The notes under the pieces were generated by a model that was given only the letters and a program-made list of their open reading frames with translations, ran no database searches and was not told where the DNA came from. A program made the position numbers and the translations under genes. Below are positions 38,686 through 38,706 of a stretch of 38,706 nucleotides of DNA, one piece after another; the first letter of the stretch is position 1; every line of letters starts with the position of its first letter. The stretch spans positions 1 through 38,706 of IMG/VR virus record IMGVR_UViG_3300022833_000025. One strand, 5' to 3'. Source of the DNA: a virus.

Positions 38686-38706
38686 ACTATCCCCTTAATT
38701 AAAACC

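Larger units (their letters stand above)
37578..38706. repeat. Right copy of redundant contig ends
   Basis: Counterpart of 1-821, 1129 bp, with 308 bp more because it includes the 37859-38170 gene. Ends at the same point as base 821, in the AATTAAAACC sequence before the leftward promoter. Confidence 0.9.

Noticed and set aside
1-38706. CRISPR array, integrase or attachment sites
   Set aside because: No regularly spaced identical repeats and no recombinase motif (tyrosine or serine type) were seen in any frame read.

Overview
This window is essentially one complete genome of a tailed phage with a siphovirus (HK97-like) virion, seen as a circularly permuted or circular contig. The first 821 bases (end of the minor head protein gene and a leftward small-gene cassette) recur, diverged and with one extra gene, in the last 1129 bases (37578-38706). 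The contig therefore closes on itself with a unit of about 37.6 kb, and its two ends represent two sequence variants. The DNA looks AT-rich. Sigma70-like promoters, a holin of the three-TM type, a signal peptide with an ALA cleavage motif and strong Shine-Dalgarno sites (often AAGGGGA) point to a Gram-negative bacterial host; I cannot name it. No integrase, CI-type repressor, tRNA or rRNA was seen, so a lytic lifestyle is likely but not proven.

Layout. Rightward virion genes on the closed circle: small structural genes and a 24-residue-repeat protein (29604-32833), terminase small and large subunits (32834-35358), portal, small TM protein, minor head protein (to 37695), then after the junction prohead protease, major capsid protein, head-tail connectors, tail terminator, tail tube, tail chaperone with a -1 frameshift, tape measure, fibre-like protein, distal tail proteins and a hub with a Gly-rich tail (900-13572), and lysis candidates (13572-14565). 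Two leftward 'moron' units interrupt the head genes (121-800 and 2840-3193). The leftward early block (14567-25455) encodes SSB, a conserved unknown protein, a minimal nucleic-acid ligase, a RecE-like exonuclease, a RuvC-like resolvase, a DECH helicase, two PAPS-reductase-like proteins around a DnaG-type primase, a DUF3987 ATPase and a Cro-like regulator. A gene-free region (25456-26319) with GGGTA/TACCC iterons beside an AT-rich tract is the probable replication origin. Rightward from it (26320-29435) are small unknown genes, a small HTH protein and a metallophosphoesterase.

The most unusual feature is in the large terminase gene. A 300-residue intein splits the Walker A motif (GGAG / SGKS). 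It has clear splicing blocks but no recognisable endonuclease in its own frame. Instead, the opposite strand of the intein carries a 236-residue HTH plus HNH homing-endonuclease-like gene with its own start codon, GGAGG ribosome site and near-consensus promoter, so intein and endonuclease are coded antisense to one another.

A second genome-wide signal is a palindrome, CTGGT-N3-ACCAG or a variant, found in front of many transcription units and usually 18-19 bp upstream of a -10 hexamer. It looks like the binding site of one regulator, possibly the phage's own Cro-like protein.
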